In this document: positions 47,040 to 58,400 of the stretch, piece by piece | How the letters are laid out: every line of letters begins with the position of its first letter | Position numbering within the stretch: position 1 is the stretch's first letter | Assembly (NCBI GenBank): GCA_003313425.1 | Contig: NHZP01000003.1 | Location: forward strand, 2,046,001 to 2,110,000 | Reading direction: 5' to 3' | Length of the DNA: 64,000 nt | From: Pseudopyrenochaeta lycopersici | Lineage: Eukaryota > Ascomycota > Dothideomycetes > Pleosporales > Pseudopyrenochaetaceae | Notes under the pieces: model-generated | What the model was told of the DNA's origin: nothing | Seen by the model: only the letters and a program-made list of their open reading frames with translations | The model's database searches: none | Made by a program: the position numbers and the translations under genes

Positions 47040-47761
47040 TCGTGACCGAAGGCGAAATAATGTGAAGCCGATTTCACAGACAACAGAATGAATAATGTCA
47101 CCTTGGAATCCTTTTTGGCAGATGGACCGGCGAGGCTGTGCACCTACCAAGTTTGCTTATGTAGGTAATACCAGGATGTTTGAGCCGGTATACTGTCTGT
47201 GGCCCCTGCCCGGACGAGAGTAGCCTGATGCTCGCGAGAAAGAATGATGGAAGAAAATGTGAGACTGGTGCTTGGAAGGTATGCCAAATTATGAGATGCG
47301 AAAAAGTGCGACGGAGGAGATTGTGTACGCGCACCGTAGCCGAACGACCTGAGTTTGTGCGGCTGTGTTGCGCACTTTATCGCACATCTTGAATGGGGCC
47401 TGCTTATCGCACTTGTTCGCACTTTTATGCAGGTGTTCTGTATTTCAACCTTTTTCGGACCGTGTTACCGCAGCCTTTTAATGCCACCTCAGGGGTGAGA
47501 ACATGTTCGTCGCATTCTATCGCACATTGGAAGATAATGCGGCCCGTTGCACCTCGTTCCGTTACACCTCATTGCACTTTTTGGAGACTATGCTGCGCAT
47601 CGCACGGAATCGCACCTTGTCGCTGTAATGTTGTCAGTTGCGACTCCCACTGGAATGTATAAGATGTCTCCAATCCTACTTTGTCCATAGGTATTGAAGT
47701 CAATTTTCCCTTTTGTGTTTCCCAACGTTTGTTGCATCCCAAAGCTTATTGAGGACTTCCC
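47040..47761. promoter_or_regulatory. divergent intergenic region with a cluster of CGCAC motifs
   Basis: The pentamer CGCAC occurs eight times (47330, 47371, 47381, 47408, 47418, 47521, 47601, 47611) and its complement GTGCG twice (47306, 47357) within about 310 bp. Several sit in a longer context, TATCGCAC. Chance would give well under one site per strand in this length. It lies between the Zn2Cys6-ankyrin gene and the gene at 47762, so it may be a regulator-binding array or a decayed repeat. Confidence 0.5.
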
Positions 47762-48046
47762 ATGTCATTACAAACAACCACCTCGGTACATGACCTCAAT
47801 CTTCGACTCTTGACAAACATTCCGACATCAATGGCCCAAACAATAACCGTGGAGGCAGCATTGACTGCGCCAAGTTCAACATCTAGTGCAGCTCAAGTAC
47901 TCATCATTCCAGAATCGCCTGATTCCACAATTATCTTCGGCACGTTTGGACTGTGCGTTGCCATTATTGGTATCGTGGTTGCCTTTCTCCAGCTACGACA
48001 TATGCAGCGGCGAAAACAGATGCTCGAGGTCTTTGAGCTCGCCTGA
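47762..48046 (+). CDS. small single-pass membrane protein, unknown function
   Basis: The 94-residue intronless frame has a Ser/Thr-rich N-terminal half without a clear signal peptide. A transmembrane helix lies at about 59-77 (STIIFGTFGLCVAIIGIVVAF), and a short basic tail (LRHMQRRKQMLEVFELA) is predicted to lie in the cytosol. The PDSTIIFGT lead into the helix resembles small fungal hypothetical membrane proteins. A second ATG at residue 24 could be the true start. No enzyme motif. It shares its upstream region with the divergent zinc-cluster gene, so co-regulation is possible. Confidence 0.55.
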   Translation: MSLQTTTSVHDLNLRLLTNIPTSMAQTITVEAALTAPSSTSSAAQVLIIPESPDSTIIFGTFGLCVAIIGIVVAFLQLRHMQRRKQMLEVFELA

Positions 48047-49317
48047 ATAAGTGAGTAGAACAGTTTCAAACCCTTAAACCATTATAGTACTCATAGTTCA
48101 AGCAAGACAGTGAGAATACAAAGATCAGAAATCTGTGCGACACTTTGAGACGTATCTGCCCCGCGACACACAGTCCACCCACGTTTACCTAGCTGTATCG
48201 AAAAAGTACTTTTCATTGCACCTAGGTCAAGGAGAGCTAGAGATGTGGATGGTGTCGAGACTGTTGCGGTAGAATGAATTGACGCTGCCGCCATGATATA
48301 ATCACAGCGGACCGAGGATCGCCATCAAGGTGTCGATATATAGATCCAGAGGATGATCCGTGTGTTGGCGAGATCTGGGCACATAGGATGATTAGCGGCC
48401 TAATCACCAAGGCTGAAATGAAATCATGCTGAAAAGCCAGCTTTGGACATTGCGCAAGTTTAATATTAAGTGCCCCAGTCAGATGAAGGAAGACGCGGTC
48501 CGATGGGATATAAAAGCATGAAAGGGGCCGCAGTATGTCTATGGAAGACCGGGCGGGACAAAGCTCATATGCACAGGGCAGATGAGGCACAGTGAGGCAT
48601 AGTGAGGTCTATGAGTGTGTTTCAAATCATCCTCTGAGGTCTAAGGAGTGATGGCCATGAATGGAGATGCCGTTGTGAGGGCACACAATGCGCCGCCATT
48701 GTGGGATGCACAAGTGACACAAATTGCAGCATGAGCTGATGACGAATAAGATGCATGGATTCCGTAAGGCTGAGGTGTGGAGGTTGATGGGTGGGAAACG
48801 TCGATCAGCTTCGATAGATTTCTTAGCTGCCGCATGTCATCTTGTCTTGGCATAGGCGGCTTCACGTTCGTCATCTTCCAGGAAAGCACGAGCATGAACC
48901 CCTCCCCAGCCACCACTTTTCCCTTCTTCCATTCTGCGACGACTGCAGTCGGGCGCATTGTTTTCACTTCTATACAGCGGCTGTGTATTCTTCGCGCGCT
49001 GCGACTGCCTTCATCTGGTTGTTGGAAGATAGCGTCAGGCTTATCAATCTGACAGTCTGACCGACAGCCATAAACATCCTGTCCGACTGCCGAGTCGCTG
49101 CGGATACCCTTCGCTTCTGTGTACATATTCTACCAGTGCACGCCTGTAGTCTTGTTATACTTTTCTTCAACCGCTTGCGGCCTGTTACACCAAGCATCAT
49201 CATCGAGGACGTGCTTTGTTTCACATCTCAATCAACACAACCATCGACGCTCGCTGTTCTACACGGCCCAAACACTCGCGCATCGCCTCACACAAGGCCG
49301 TTATACATACATACACT
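48047..49317. other. intergenic, no supported gene
   Basis: Overlapping frames on both strands without recognisable products. The last ~150 bp is the leader of the Tcp11 gene. A TTATACTTTT sequence lies at about 49154. Confidence 0.55.
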
Positions 49318-52251
49318 ATGTCTCTCACCGACTCAGAGATCGAGCTGGTCAGCTCGCAGCTCCAACGCGAGAATGACGACATCCCAGAAGAACCAGAAAT
49401 GGTCTCAGCATCAGACGTCGAAAACGGTCAAACATTCGCACCTCCACCACGAATCGCCGCCCGCTTCTACAGACACGCGAACAACCGCCGAAAGTCCTCC
49501 GCTACATCCTCGCGCCGCAACTCCTTATCTTCAACGCACTCGCACACGTCGAATCGCTCCTACCGAAACAACTGCCAGAGTCACCATGTTGCCCAGCACC
49601 TCCGCCGCGCATCCATCTTAGAAGACCGAAAAGCAAGGCTAGCAGACCGCGCAGCCCATGCCGAGCAGGTGCGCTTGCGTGCTGCGTTGGCGAAGGCTAC
49701 CACCCGGGTCTCAAACAGTGAAGAGAGGGCCTTGGCAGCACAACAGGCGCGCGAACGGCATCTGGCACAGGTAGCAGCCTCTTGCGCTGAAGAAGTCAGG
49801 AGAGCCAAGAAGATTGCAGAAGACATGAAAGAGCGCAAGGCTGCCGAAGAGCGCAGATACCGAACTGAGATGGAAGAGAAACTGGCAGAAGCAGAGAAGC
49901 GGCGCTTGGAGTACAAGCGCAACCCGCGAAGACCCAGGACAGCCAGTTCGCCCCCAGCTGATGCTAAATCCGCAGCCGAGCGCCCCGCTGTGACTTCAGA
50001 AGATGCTGCGAGAAGAATACAATCTGCATGGAGAGCCAGGAGCCGAAAGAACATCGTGCATGCCTGGCTTAAGCTTGGATTGTCCATCGAAATGGTCAGC
50101 GAAACCAGTTTTGACGTTATAACAGTTCTGCTTGCCGAGGAGAAATTGCTCAAGGCAACTGAGAAAATCATGACGCTGTTTGTTCTGCTGCCAGATCCCG
50201 ACCCAGCATCGCGCAGCGCTGCCGTCAGGACTTTCCTTTCCGCATATCTTATCTTGGGACACCCTGCACAGGTTTTTAGCCGGGACGGCGATCAGGAGCA
50301 GGATCTCATTACTAAGGCTAAAGACTTGGTCATTTCCTTCGAATCCGCTCTGGGAAAACTGACGACGTTTAACCACTACACACCTTCGCCCACTCGGACC
50401 GAGACCGTATTACTAGCTCACGGTGCTTTTCTTGCGGCCTTCAATGACTGGAAGGCCCGGGATTCTTCAGCTCTCGTTGAGACCATGGTTGCTTCATTCG
50501 TCAGCCTTGACGAAATTTGGCAGAGTGTGAAGGACGCCACAGTCGATGAAGTCGCGAATGAGTATAGGAATGGCATTCGAGATAATCAGGCAATTCTGCT
50601 TAGCAGGATCAAAAAATTGGCTGGGCCTGACAAAGCTTTGATCTTAATAAGGAAGGCTATCCGAGAAAGTCGAAGATCGAAGCCCAAGAAGAAGCTTGCT
50701 GGAGAGACGGTACGCCCGCGACTGGCCGTTGACTCCACGCCAAATGCCCAAACCTCAGCTGAGAGCGCAGCCGTGCAGGCAGAGGCAGCTTCGGAGCTGG
50801 CAGCTTCTGGTCAAGAAGGCCGTCATAGCCCTGCGGCACAAGGTCATCAGGCTCAGTCGCTCTCCAAAGTCTTCACCGTTGTCCCCGACAACCGTATTCT
50901 CGTCCATGAGCTCTCTATTGACAAAGAGTACCGCATCGACGCATCACCTACTGCCGATTTGAGGGATGCTCTGAATCGCGAGCTTTGCAACGCCATGCTG
51001 GAAGGCTTTCAAAATGGTGATAGCGCGCACTGGACTGCTGCAATGGCACAAAATATTCGTGGAAAGCTTTTACGGCTGTTGAAGGCGGGCAACTCAATGC
51101 ATACTCTCATATCTGAGACACTAGATCCAGAGCTCATCAACAGACAGTGCAGCCAGTGTCTCTTCTCATATGGGAAGTTCTTTAGCTTCATCGCCAACAT
51201 ACTTCCAAAGCTCTGCGCACCATTCCGGGACGCTCAGGTCAAGGAGCTAAGTGACGAGTTACAAGAAGAGGGCGAATTGCAAGAGATGATTGAGAAGCTT
51301 TTCAAGCTTTTGCACGTGATTGATCTTCTATCGTTGGACTACTCCAATTTCCTCCTCATGAATGCGGCGCCTACTCTGATCAAAGAGGCACTTGGGTACG
51401 AGCAGAGAATGTTTACACAAGACCTTGAGGAGGGAAAGATTACCTTGGACAGGACGCGTAGATGGTGGCATAGCGCTGCTGTTAATATGCATACGGAGGC
51501 CGACCGGCGGGATCCTTGGAGCCAGGCCAATCCAATCAATCGTCCGACAGCACATAAGATCTACGCAAGAGGCCTTATTGACCTTGCAATCGCGACACCG
51601 CCTCTCCGCGACTCTGAGCTACCTGAAACACTCGAGCTTGACCGCGCTCGTATCTCTCGCATCCGCGAAAATGCTCTACGAATCACCACCATCGGCGGCA
51701 TTCTGCTTACGGCCAAGAGTCTTCTCAAGCGTGACGTCCGCTCCCAATGGAAGCCTCAAGCGAACAAAATGTGGTTGGTGCTCAAGGATGGGTACCTGAA
51801 GGACCCTGCAACGCCAGCGAAGATCACTTCTCTGCTTGAGTCGTCACACAATATGCCTGCTTCGACACGTGCTCAGCTTTCATCCACTGTCACGCGCCTA
51901 TTGACCCAAGCTGAGTCGGGCAAATTAACCGATCCCGTCCTCAAAGTGCTCTTCCAGCGTCTGAAGACCCATATCTTTAACCGTGTGTCTGCTAGCAGCT
52001 CTGGTGAGCGTGTGCGGGCGGCAAGTACGGCCACGGAGGGCTTAGCTACAACAGGTCTACCAGAGTTTGTCTCCCAAGTCGCGGAAATCTGCGAGGAGCT
52101 TGGTAGGGTTGGTGACGTCGACCGCAAGACTCATGGCAAATGGTATGAGGAGATTGCTGAAGAAATGGAGGGGTTGGGAGTCGAGGGCGAGGTATTGACG
52201 AGGAGTTCGAGCACGGAGTCTGCTTCTGCTGCGTCAAGCTCTTGGTCTTGA
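49318..52251 (+). CDS. Tcp11/Sok1 family protein with IQ motif
   Basis: The intronless frame gives 977 residues from the ATG at 49318 (MSLTDSEIELVSSQLQREN). The 34 codons upstream are open but look like leader. Residues ~95-205 are a long Ala/Glu/Arg-rich coiled coil. Residues ~227-245 contain AARRIQSAWRARSRK, an IQ motif expected to bind calmodulin. The C-terminal half is the T-complex protein 11 domain; cues include RDALNRELCNAMLEGF, NIRGKLLRLL and FIANILPKLCAPFRD. Yeast Sok1, a suppressor of protein kinase A deficiency, belongs to this family, and animal TCP11 also acts around cAMP signalling. A link to cAMP/PKA is therefore likely by family, not shown here. An Ala/Gln-rich linker splits the helical regions, and the tail is Ser-rich. 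Confidence 0.88.
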   Translation: MSLTDSEIELVSSQLQRENDDIPEEPEMVSASDVENGQTFAPPPRIAARFYRHANNRRKSSATSSRRNSLSSTHSHTSNRSYRNNCQSHHVAQHLRRASILEDRKARLADRAAHAEQVRLRAALAKATTRVSNSEERALAAQQARERHLAQVAASCAEEVRRAKKIAEDMKERKAAEERRYRTEMEEKLAEAEKRRLEYKRNPRRPRTASSPPADAKSAAERPAVTSEDAARRIQSAWRARSRKNIVHAWLKLGLSIEMVSETSFDVITVLLAEEKLLKATEKIMTLFVLLPDPDPASRSAAVRTFLSAYLILGHPAQVFSRDGDQEQDLITKAKDLVISFESALGKLTTFNHYTPSPTRTETVLLAHGAFLAAFNDWKARDSSALVETMVASFVSLDEIWQSVKDATVDEVANEYRNGIRDNQAILLSRIKKLAGPDKALILIRKAIRESRRSKPKKKLAGETVRPRLAVDSTPNAQTSAESAAVQAEAASELAASGQEGRHSPAAQGHQAQSLSKVFTVVPDNRILVHELSIDKEYRIDASPTADLRDALNRELCNAMLEGFQNGDSAHWTAAMAQNIRGKLLRLLKAGNSMHTLISETLDPELINRQCSQCLFSYGKFFSFIANILPKLCAPFRDAQVKELSDELQEEGELQEMIEKLFKLLHVIDLLSLDYSNFLLMNAAPTLIKEALGYEQRMFTQDLEEGKITLDRTRRWWHSAAVNMHTEADRRDPWSQANPINRPTAHKIYARGLIDLAIATPPLRDSELPETLELDRARISRIRENALRITTIGGILLTAKSLLKRDVRSQWKPQANKMWLVLKDGYLKDPATPAKITSLLESSHNMPASTRAQLSSTVTRLLTQAESGKLTDPVLKVLFQRLKTHIFNRVSASSSGERVRAASTATEGLATTGLPEFVSQVAEICEELGRVGDVDRKTHGKWYEEIAEEMEGLGVEGEVLTRSSSTESASAASSSWS

Positions 52252-52824
52252 GCGTGCATCGAGATTCCTATTTTCGCTTTCGCGTGGTTGGACTGATGAT
52301 ATACTCTTTGCTTTTTCGCTTGTTCCATGCATCGCACTCATGTTGTTCTGTCTTATTTCTTTTTTCATATCATTTGGCAGGGCGTTTGGTGGCGTATTGC
52401 ATCAGGTTTTTTTTTGCATTGAGGAAGCTTTGATATTATAAGGGTTCGCGATCGATATACCAAATGATCGTTGATGACGGTCTGCTAGAGAAGAATGCAA
52501 TGTACACATATCGGCATGATGCCTGATTTCTTTAAAACCACTGCGGGTTCTCCAATCTCATGGTGTATTGCTGGCTGCCTATTCTCGTTTATGGACTCTT
52601 TCCTCCTCAGATTGATGTGATGAAAGGCAGATTCTGATCGCAAATGGATCTTAGAGTAAGATTTGCAATCATTGATATTGAGCGACTCAGGTATGTTTCG
52701 AAATCCTTCGCAACATTGCATCTTTCAAGTCTTATCCGTCAAGAATCGGCCGGACAACGTACGGTTCTATACTCAAGTGGGTTGTAGAAAGGGAAAGAAT
52801 TAGAGGTTTTCGTAGAGCACCAAG
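52252..52824. other. convergent intergenic region
   Basis: Lies between the 3' ends of the Tcp11 gene (plus) and the SET gene (minus). It should hold both polyadenylation regions. A T9 run occurs at about 52408. Confidence 0.6.
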
Positions 52825-53800
52825 CTACGGCCGCTCTGGCATTCTACATAGCATGCGAAACAGTTGTGCTATGGTATCATCTGCAGCATCTTGTTTCCCC
52901 CACAACTTCAAAGACACACAAAACTTCTGCAACCAGGTGCTTTGTGCCAAAGCCAACTTGGCTATCTTTGCGTTACTCTGCGTTTCAAATTTACTGGGTA
53001 AGCCCAATATGGCTGGGGACCTGCGCTTAACCATGAACTCGTCCAATAAGCCTTCTTCTTGGAGCAGTACCATGGCGAGGAGGTTGTAGATTAGCCTTGC
53101 AGAGAGTGTTATGTTCAAAGTCTCTGCTGCTTGCTTCAATTTGGGATCCATGATGATTGGCAGTGAAGAGTCTTGTCGCTGTGTCGATATCCCTCCCTGA
53201 TGTGAGGTATTGAAGTCCCCGAAGGAGAGTGCGTCTCAAGTCGCTGAGTTGTTGAAAAGTTGTACCTGCAAGGCAGGCCTTGCAGTTACACACGAAGCAC
53301 AACAATCGATGACGATCCTCCCTCGTCCTGCACTCAAAGCCTGGGTTGTAGCAGAAGAAGATCTCTTCGCCTGCAGAGATATCTCTGATAGCGAAGCTAG
53401 TGATGAGCTCACCAGGAGTCTCCGGAATCTTGGAATTGGGCACACACGAGTGATTAAATCTCGAGTGAAGCAGGAACAGACCATATGCCCTGGCATAGGC
53501 ACCTGTTCGGTCTCGAATCGCAAAATTATTCTCGGCCATGGCGTGCGCCATGGTCATGAATGGGGTTGTGCCGTTCTCTTGAAGACATAAGAATTGCTGT
53601 TTTCCGAGTAACGGTAGTTGTTGCCAGGCCTTCCGGACGTCTCCTTCTGTAATCATCTCATGTGGCTTCCGGATGACGAAGAGCGGCTCCTCTTTCAAGA
53701 TGGGCGACCCACACGCGATGTTCCTTGTGGCGAATGCGCCCCATCCTTTTTCAGGCGATGGTTGCAACTGAAAAGGCGCATTATCGGGGATCTTCAGCAT
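52825..53800 (-). pseudogene. SET-domain protein (SMYD-like lysine methyltransferase) with an apparent 1 bp frameshift
   Basis: The ATG at 53800 gives MLKIPDNAPFQLQPSPEKGWGAFATRNI, the start of the SET fold. FNHSCVPNS is the SET pseudoknot motif, followed by ISAGEEIFFCYNP and the post-SET cysteines LLCFVCNCKACL. After LRGLQYLTSG (about 53200) the first frame becomes nonsense. The next frame continues with a convincing tail, ISTQRQDSSLPIIMDPKLKQ to IYNLLAMVLL, ending at 52825. No GT-AG intron of reasonable length restores the frame. One fewer G in GGGAGGG (53191-53197 on the plus strand) would, giving about 324 residues. It is thus either a real disabling mutation or a homopolymer sequencing error. 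Such enzymes methylate lysines on histones or cytosolic proteins. If the frame is truly broken, the catalytic core is still encoded and only the C-terminal helices are lost. Confidence 0.75.
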
Positions 53801-55441
53801 ACAATAGGCTATGTGGGTGAGCGGAACGTAAAGGGTCAGGAGGTCACCTGCTTTCTGACTTACGATGCTCTCGCTCACTCTTCTTACGCGCCATAGCTGA
53901 GAGGAAGATCGCATGCCCACGCAGGCTGTGTTGAACGTGAGTTGTGACTGAGTATGACTTGGTTATCGTCTAGTAATATATCGGAATCGATGTTGTTTTG
54001 TGCCATACTCGCGTATCCAAGTATGCTGTGCAACCTTCGGCGAGCTTTGGCTATTTCCACCATGAAATCGATCTCCTGCTTGATCAAGGCTGAGACATGT
54101 GCCGTTCGTTGAACATACCTAATGCATGTTTAATCACTATGATAATCATTGACGAAATGGTAAAGCAGCGAAAACAAACAATGCATACGATGTTGTGGAG
54201 AACAGGCGATCATCTTTGACAATCTGGCTGCACTCGATTTATTCGCCCTTGGTATTATGTTGTTACACAATGATTGACCCTTATGTCTCGTACAGGCTAT
54301 GTACTCTGACTAAAACTATCCAAGTGAGGGAATGAGGAGGTGGGTGTTGTCATTTGAATTCCGTCACGGAACCCAATGTTGTACACGGAGACAGAAAAGG
54401 GGTAACCGTCATGCGCCGACGTTGTGAAGCGGAAAGAAAACTGATCTCACAGAGGACTTTCTAGAGCTCCAAGTAGAAAGAAAACTGATCTCACAGAGGA
54501 CTTTCTAGAGCTCCAAGTAGAACAATGGGGTGAGGACACAGAAAAAGGATACTTTCTGCTCAGTATCTGCTTATGGTTGCATGGTCCGTTACACCTGGTT
54601 GCTTGCCAAATAAGCACTGGAGAGGCATGTGAAGGACATATGCAAATCATAACGTGGGCGTATGGTCAAGTATGACCAGTTTTCAGATAGTGTATTTGGA
54701 ATGATGCTGATAGAAAAATGCGAGTTGCCTATGTACGTGTGCTGTGTCAGGTGCTACCAAGATGGTTGCTGAACGGGGCTGTGTTAGTCAAAAAATTTGG
54801 TTGGAGAAATCGGTATTGAGGAGTTTTAGGAGTATCTATGCTCCACGGAGTCGTACACCGCCAGGCGCTGGCGTAGGTATTCCTTGTGTGCCTGCTTAAA
54901 TTCAAGGATGGAATACGGCAGCCTATTTATAGCCAAGAAGCTTAATCAGTATTATTAGAGTATCCAACGGCTAGCTGAGCTCTTTTACAGAGAGAATGTG
55001 TATGGTGTTCATCAACGGCTCGTTGTATGAAGAGAAAGCAAATCATAGGCGACTAGCTCAGCGCTAGTGCTTGTCTCGGCACGGCTTGCAAACGCGCTTC
55101 ATCCACGCTCCCCGTGCCTCTTCCAACGACGTCAGCCAGGAAGCTTTTACTACAGCAAATCGCTGGCCGGACAGCTTTGCTAAGAGTTCAGCGACCGCCC
55201 AGTTAAACCCGCCCCACGACCTTTCAGCCTGGGTGCCCGCACTACTCCCGGTCGCCCACCTGCCCCGCCATCTTGTTCAAACACCTCCTGCAAGGCAACG
55301 AATTTGCGCGCGCTCCACTCACCCCCTCCCCACGGCGCTTTTACGGACACAAAGCGAAGTTCAGGCTTCCCTTCAGCTTTTGGTATACACGCACAGCACC
55401 TAGGCTGATTGGGAGCACTTCCCGCCGCGCAGCAGCCCGCC
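53801..55441. other. divergent intergenic region between the SET and exportin genes
   Basis: No supported gene. It contains a 44 bp exact tandem duplication (listed separately) and, in its last ~350 bp, the C/T-rich upstream region of exportin-1. Confidence 0.6.
54432..54519 (+). repeat. 44 bp exact tandem duplication
   Basis: The 44 bp unit beginning GAAAGAAAACTGATCTCAC occurs twice head to tail (54432-54475 and 54476-54519) with no mismatch seen. This suggests a recent slippage or repair event. It contains CTAGAG and no coding signal. Confidence 0.97.
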
Positions 55442-58400
55442 ATGTCGCTGTCCATCGAAGAGCTCGACGCCACAGTGCGCGCCTTCTACGAGGGTCGCGG
55501 CGACACAGTATGTACTTTACGGACTCGGTAGTGTCACACATGGTCAGAGAATAGCTAACACATGGGCTTCACAGCAAAAGCAAGCTCAAGCTACGTTGAA
55601 CCAGGTAGGTCTTCTTGCCCAGCATCGCTCCATGGTCAACCCGGCTTATTCTAGGACAGTTCAAAGAGAATCCGGATGCATGGCTTCTTGTCGACAAGAT
55701 TCTTTCAGATGCACAGTATCCGCAGACTAAATGTGAGTCGAGGCTCGTCCGATGAGGCTGGGCTGGCACACCGCTGACCGGAGCAGACCTCGGACTACAA
55801 GTTCTCGATAACGTGATTATGACAAGATGGAAGGTGCTACCTCGAGACCAGTGTCAAGGTAAGCTCGGAAAGCTCCATGGGCTAGCTGGCTCCTAATTTG
55901 ACTAGGCATTCGCAATTTCATCGTGAACTTCATCATCCAGCTCTCGAACGACGATAGCCGCCGCACCGATCGCACCCTCCTCAACAAGCTCAATCTGGTT
56001 CTCGTATCCGTTTTGAAGCAGGAGTGGCCCCACAACTGGCCGACTTTCATCAACGAGATTATATCATCGTGCCACATCAGCCTGGCCTTGTGCGAAAACA
56101 ACATGGTCATCCTCCGACTACTGTCTGAGGAGGTTTTTGACTACTCGGAGGAGCAGATGACGTCTCAGAAGCGGAAAGAGCTCAAGCAAAGCATGTGCGA
56201 CGAGTTCACTTCCATCTACCAGCTCTGCTCAGAAGTATTACGAACCGCAACCGAAGCTTCGCTCATCAAGGCGACCCTGGAGACATTGCTACGCTTCCTC
56301 AACTGGATTCCTCTAGGTTACATCTTCGAGACGCCTCCCAGCGGCCAGAGCCTTATCGAAACCTTGCGTAGTCGATTTCTTGAAGTGCCCGACTTCCGCA
56401 ACATCACCTTGAAGTGTCTGACCGAAATTGCAGGCCTCCATACAGAGCCTGCTTATGACGATAAGCTTGTCGAGATGTTCACAGAAACATTGACTGCCAT
56501 ATCGAAGATTATTCCTCTCTCTCTAGATTTGAAGAGCACATACTCATCGAGTAATGGCCGGGACCAAGAGTTCGTCCTCAACCTCGCACTATTCCTCACC
56601 AATTTTTTCACTATGCACCTGAACGTCATCGAGAACTTAATGAACAGGGATTTTCTTACCCATGGTCACTTCTATCTCATCCGCATAAGTCAGATTGACG
56701 ACCGTGAAATCTTCAAAATCTGCCTGGAGTATTGGACCAAGCTCGTATCCGAGCTGTACGATGAGATGCAAGCGCTTCCAATAACAGATATGAACCCTCT
56801 GTTGAATATGGGCATCCCCGGTAATGGTGCCCGCGAATTGGCCAATTACCCATTACGCAAGAACAAATATACAGAGATTCTATCCAACCTTCGAACAGTC
56901 ATGATAGAAAAGATGGTCAGGCCTGAAGAAGTCCTCATTGTAGAAAATGATGAGGGTGAGATCGTCCGCGAATTCGTCAAAGAGAGCGACACGATTCAGC
57001 TTTACAAGTCCACCCGCGAATGTTTAGTCTTCCTTACTCACTTAGATGTCAACGATACGGAACAAATCATGTCCGAGAAGCTAGCACGCCAAGTTGATGG
57101 GTCCGAGTGGTCATGGGCAAACTGTAACACCCTTTGTTGGGCTATTGGATCTATCTCTGGCGCCATGAATGAAGAGACGGAGAAGAGGTTCCTTGTTACG
57201 GTGATCAAAGATCTCTTAGGCCTCACCGAGATGAAGCGAGGAAAAGACAACAAGGCTGTTGTTGCGAGTAATATTATGTACATCGTCGGCCAATATCCAC
57301 GATTCCTGAAGGCCCACTGGAAGTTCCTCAAGACCGTTGTGAACAAACTCTTCGAATTCATGCATGAAACGCACGAGGGAGTTCAGGATATGGCTTGCGA
57401 CACTTTTATCAAGATTGCGAACAAGTGCCGACGGCATTTTGTTGCACTTCAGCCTGGCGAAACAGAACCTTTCATCGACGAGATCGTGCGAAACTTGAGA
57501 AAGATCACCGCCGACCTTTCGCCTCAGCAAGTTCATACGTTCTACGAAGCCTGTGGGTACATGATCAGCGCTCAAGGACAGAAGAGCATGCAAGAGCGCT
57601 TGATCCACGATTTGATGGCTTTGCCTAACTCTGCTGTAAGTACCACGAGCACCGTATATACAACAACATATGGACCTGACACGAATGCAGTGGGATAGTA
57701 TCATTAGTCAAGCCAATCAGAACCCGGCCTGCTTGCAGGATTCCGAGGTCATCAAGATCGTCGGCAACATCATGAAGACAAATGTGGCAGCATGTGGTTC
57801 GATTGGATCCTACTTTTATCCGCAGATTGGTCGGATATACTTCGACATGTTAACGATGTACCGGGCAAGCTCACAACTTATCGATGAAGCTGTGCAGCGG
57901 GAAGGTGAGCTGGACTTTGCTTTCATGGAGCCCATGTGCTAACAATTGTAGGCAACATTGCAACAAAAATGCCGAAAGTCCGTGGTCTCCGCACGATCAA
58001 GAAAGAGATCCTGAAGCTTATCAACACATATGTTGAGAAAGCCGATGACTTGGAGATGATCCACAACAACATCGTACCCAAGCTTCTCGAGGCTGTTTTG
58101 ATTGACTACAAGAATAATGTGCCTGATGCGCGTGAGGCGGAAGTTCTGAATGTCATGACCACCATCATCAACAAGCTACATGTACGTTGGAGATCTAATC
58201 TGAGCAAGCACATGGTTGGACTCGCTCGGCCACCACTAGAGCAATCACTGACTTTCCCACAGAGCATGATGGAAGACCAGATCATCAACATTATGGATAG
58301 CGTGTTCGAATGCACGCTAGACATGATCAATAAAGACTTCTCAGAGTATCCAGAACATCGCGTCGAGTTTTTCAAGCTCCTCCGGACGATCAACCTTCGC

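Noticed and set aside
49581..50171. 196-codon frame antisense to the Tcp11 gene
   Set aside because: Ser/Ala-rich mirror of the coiled-coil coding strand; no independent support.
55045..55090. GACTAGCTCAGCGCTAG resembling a tRNA A box
   Set aside because: No matching B box or cloverleaf follows within 60-100 bp.
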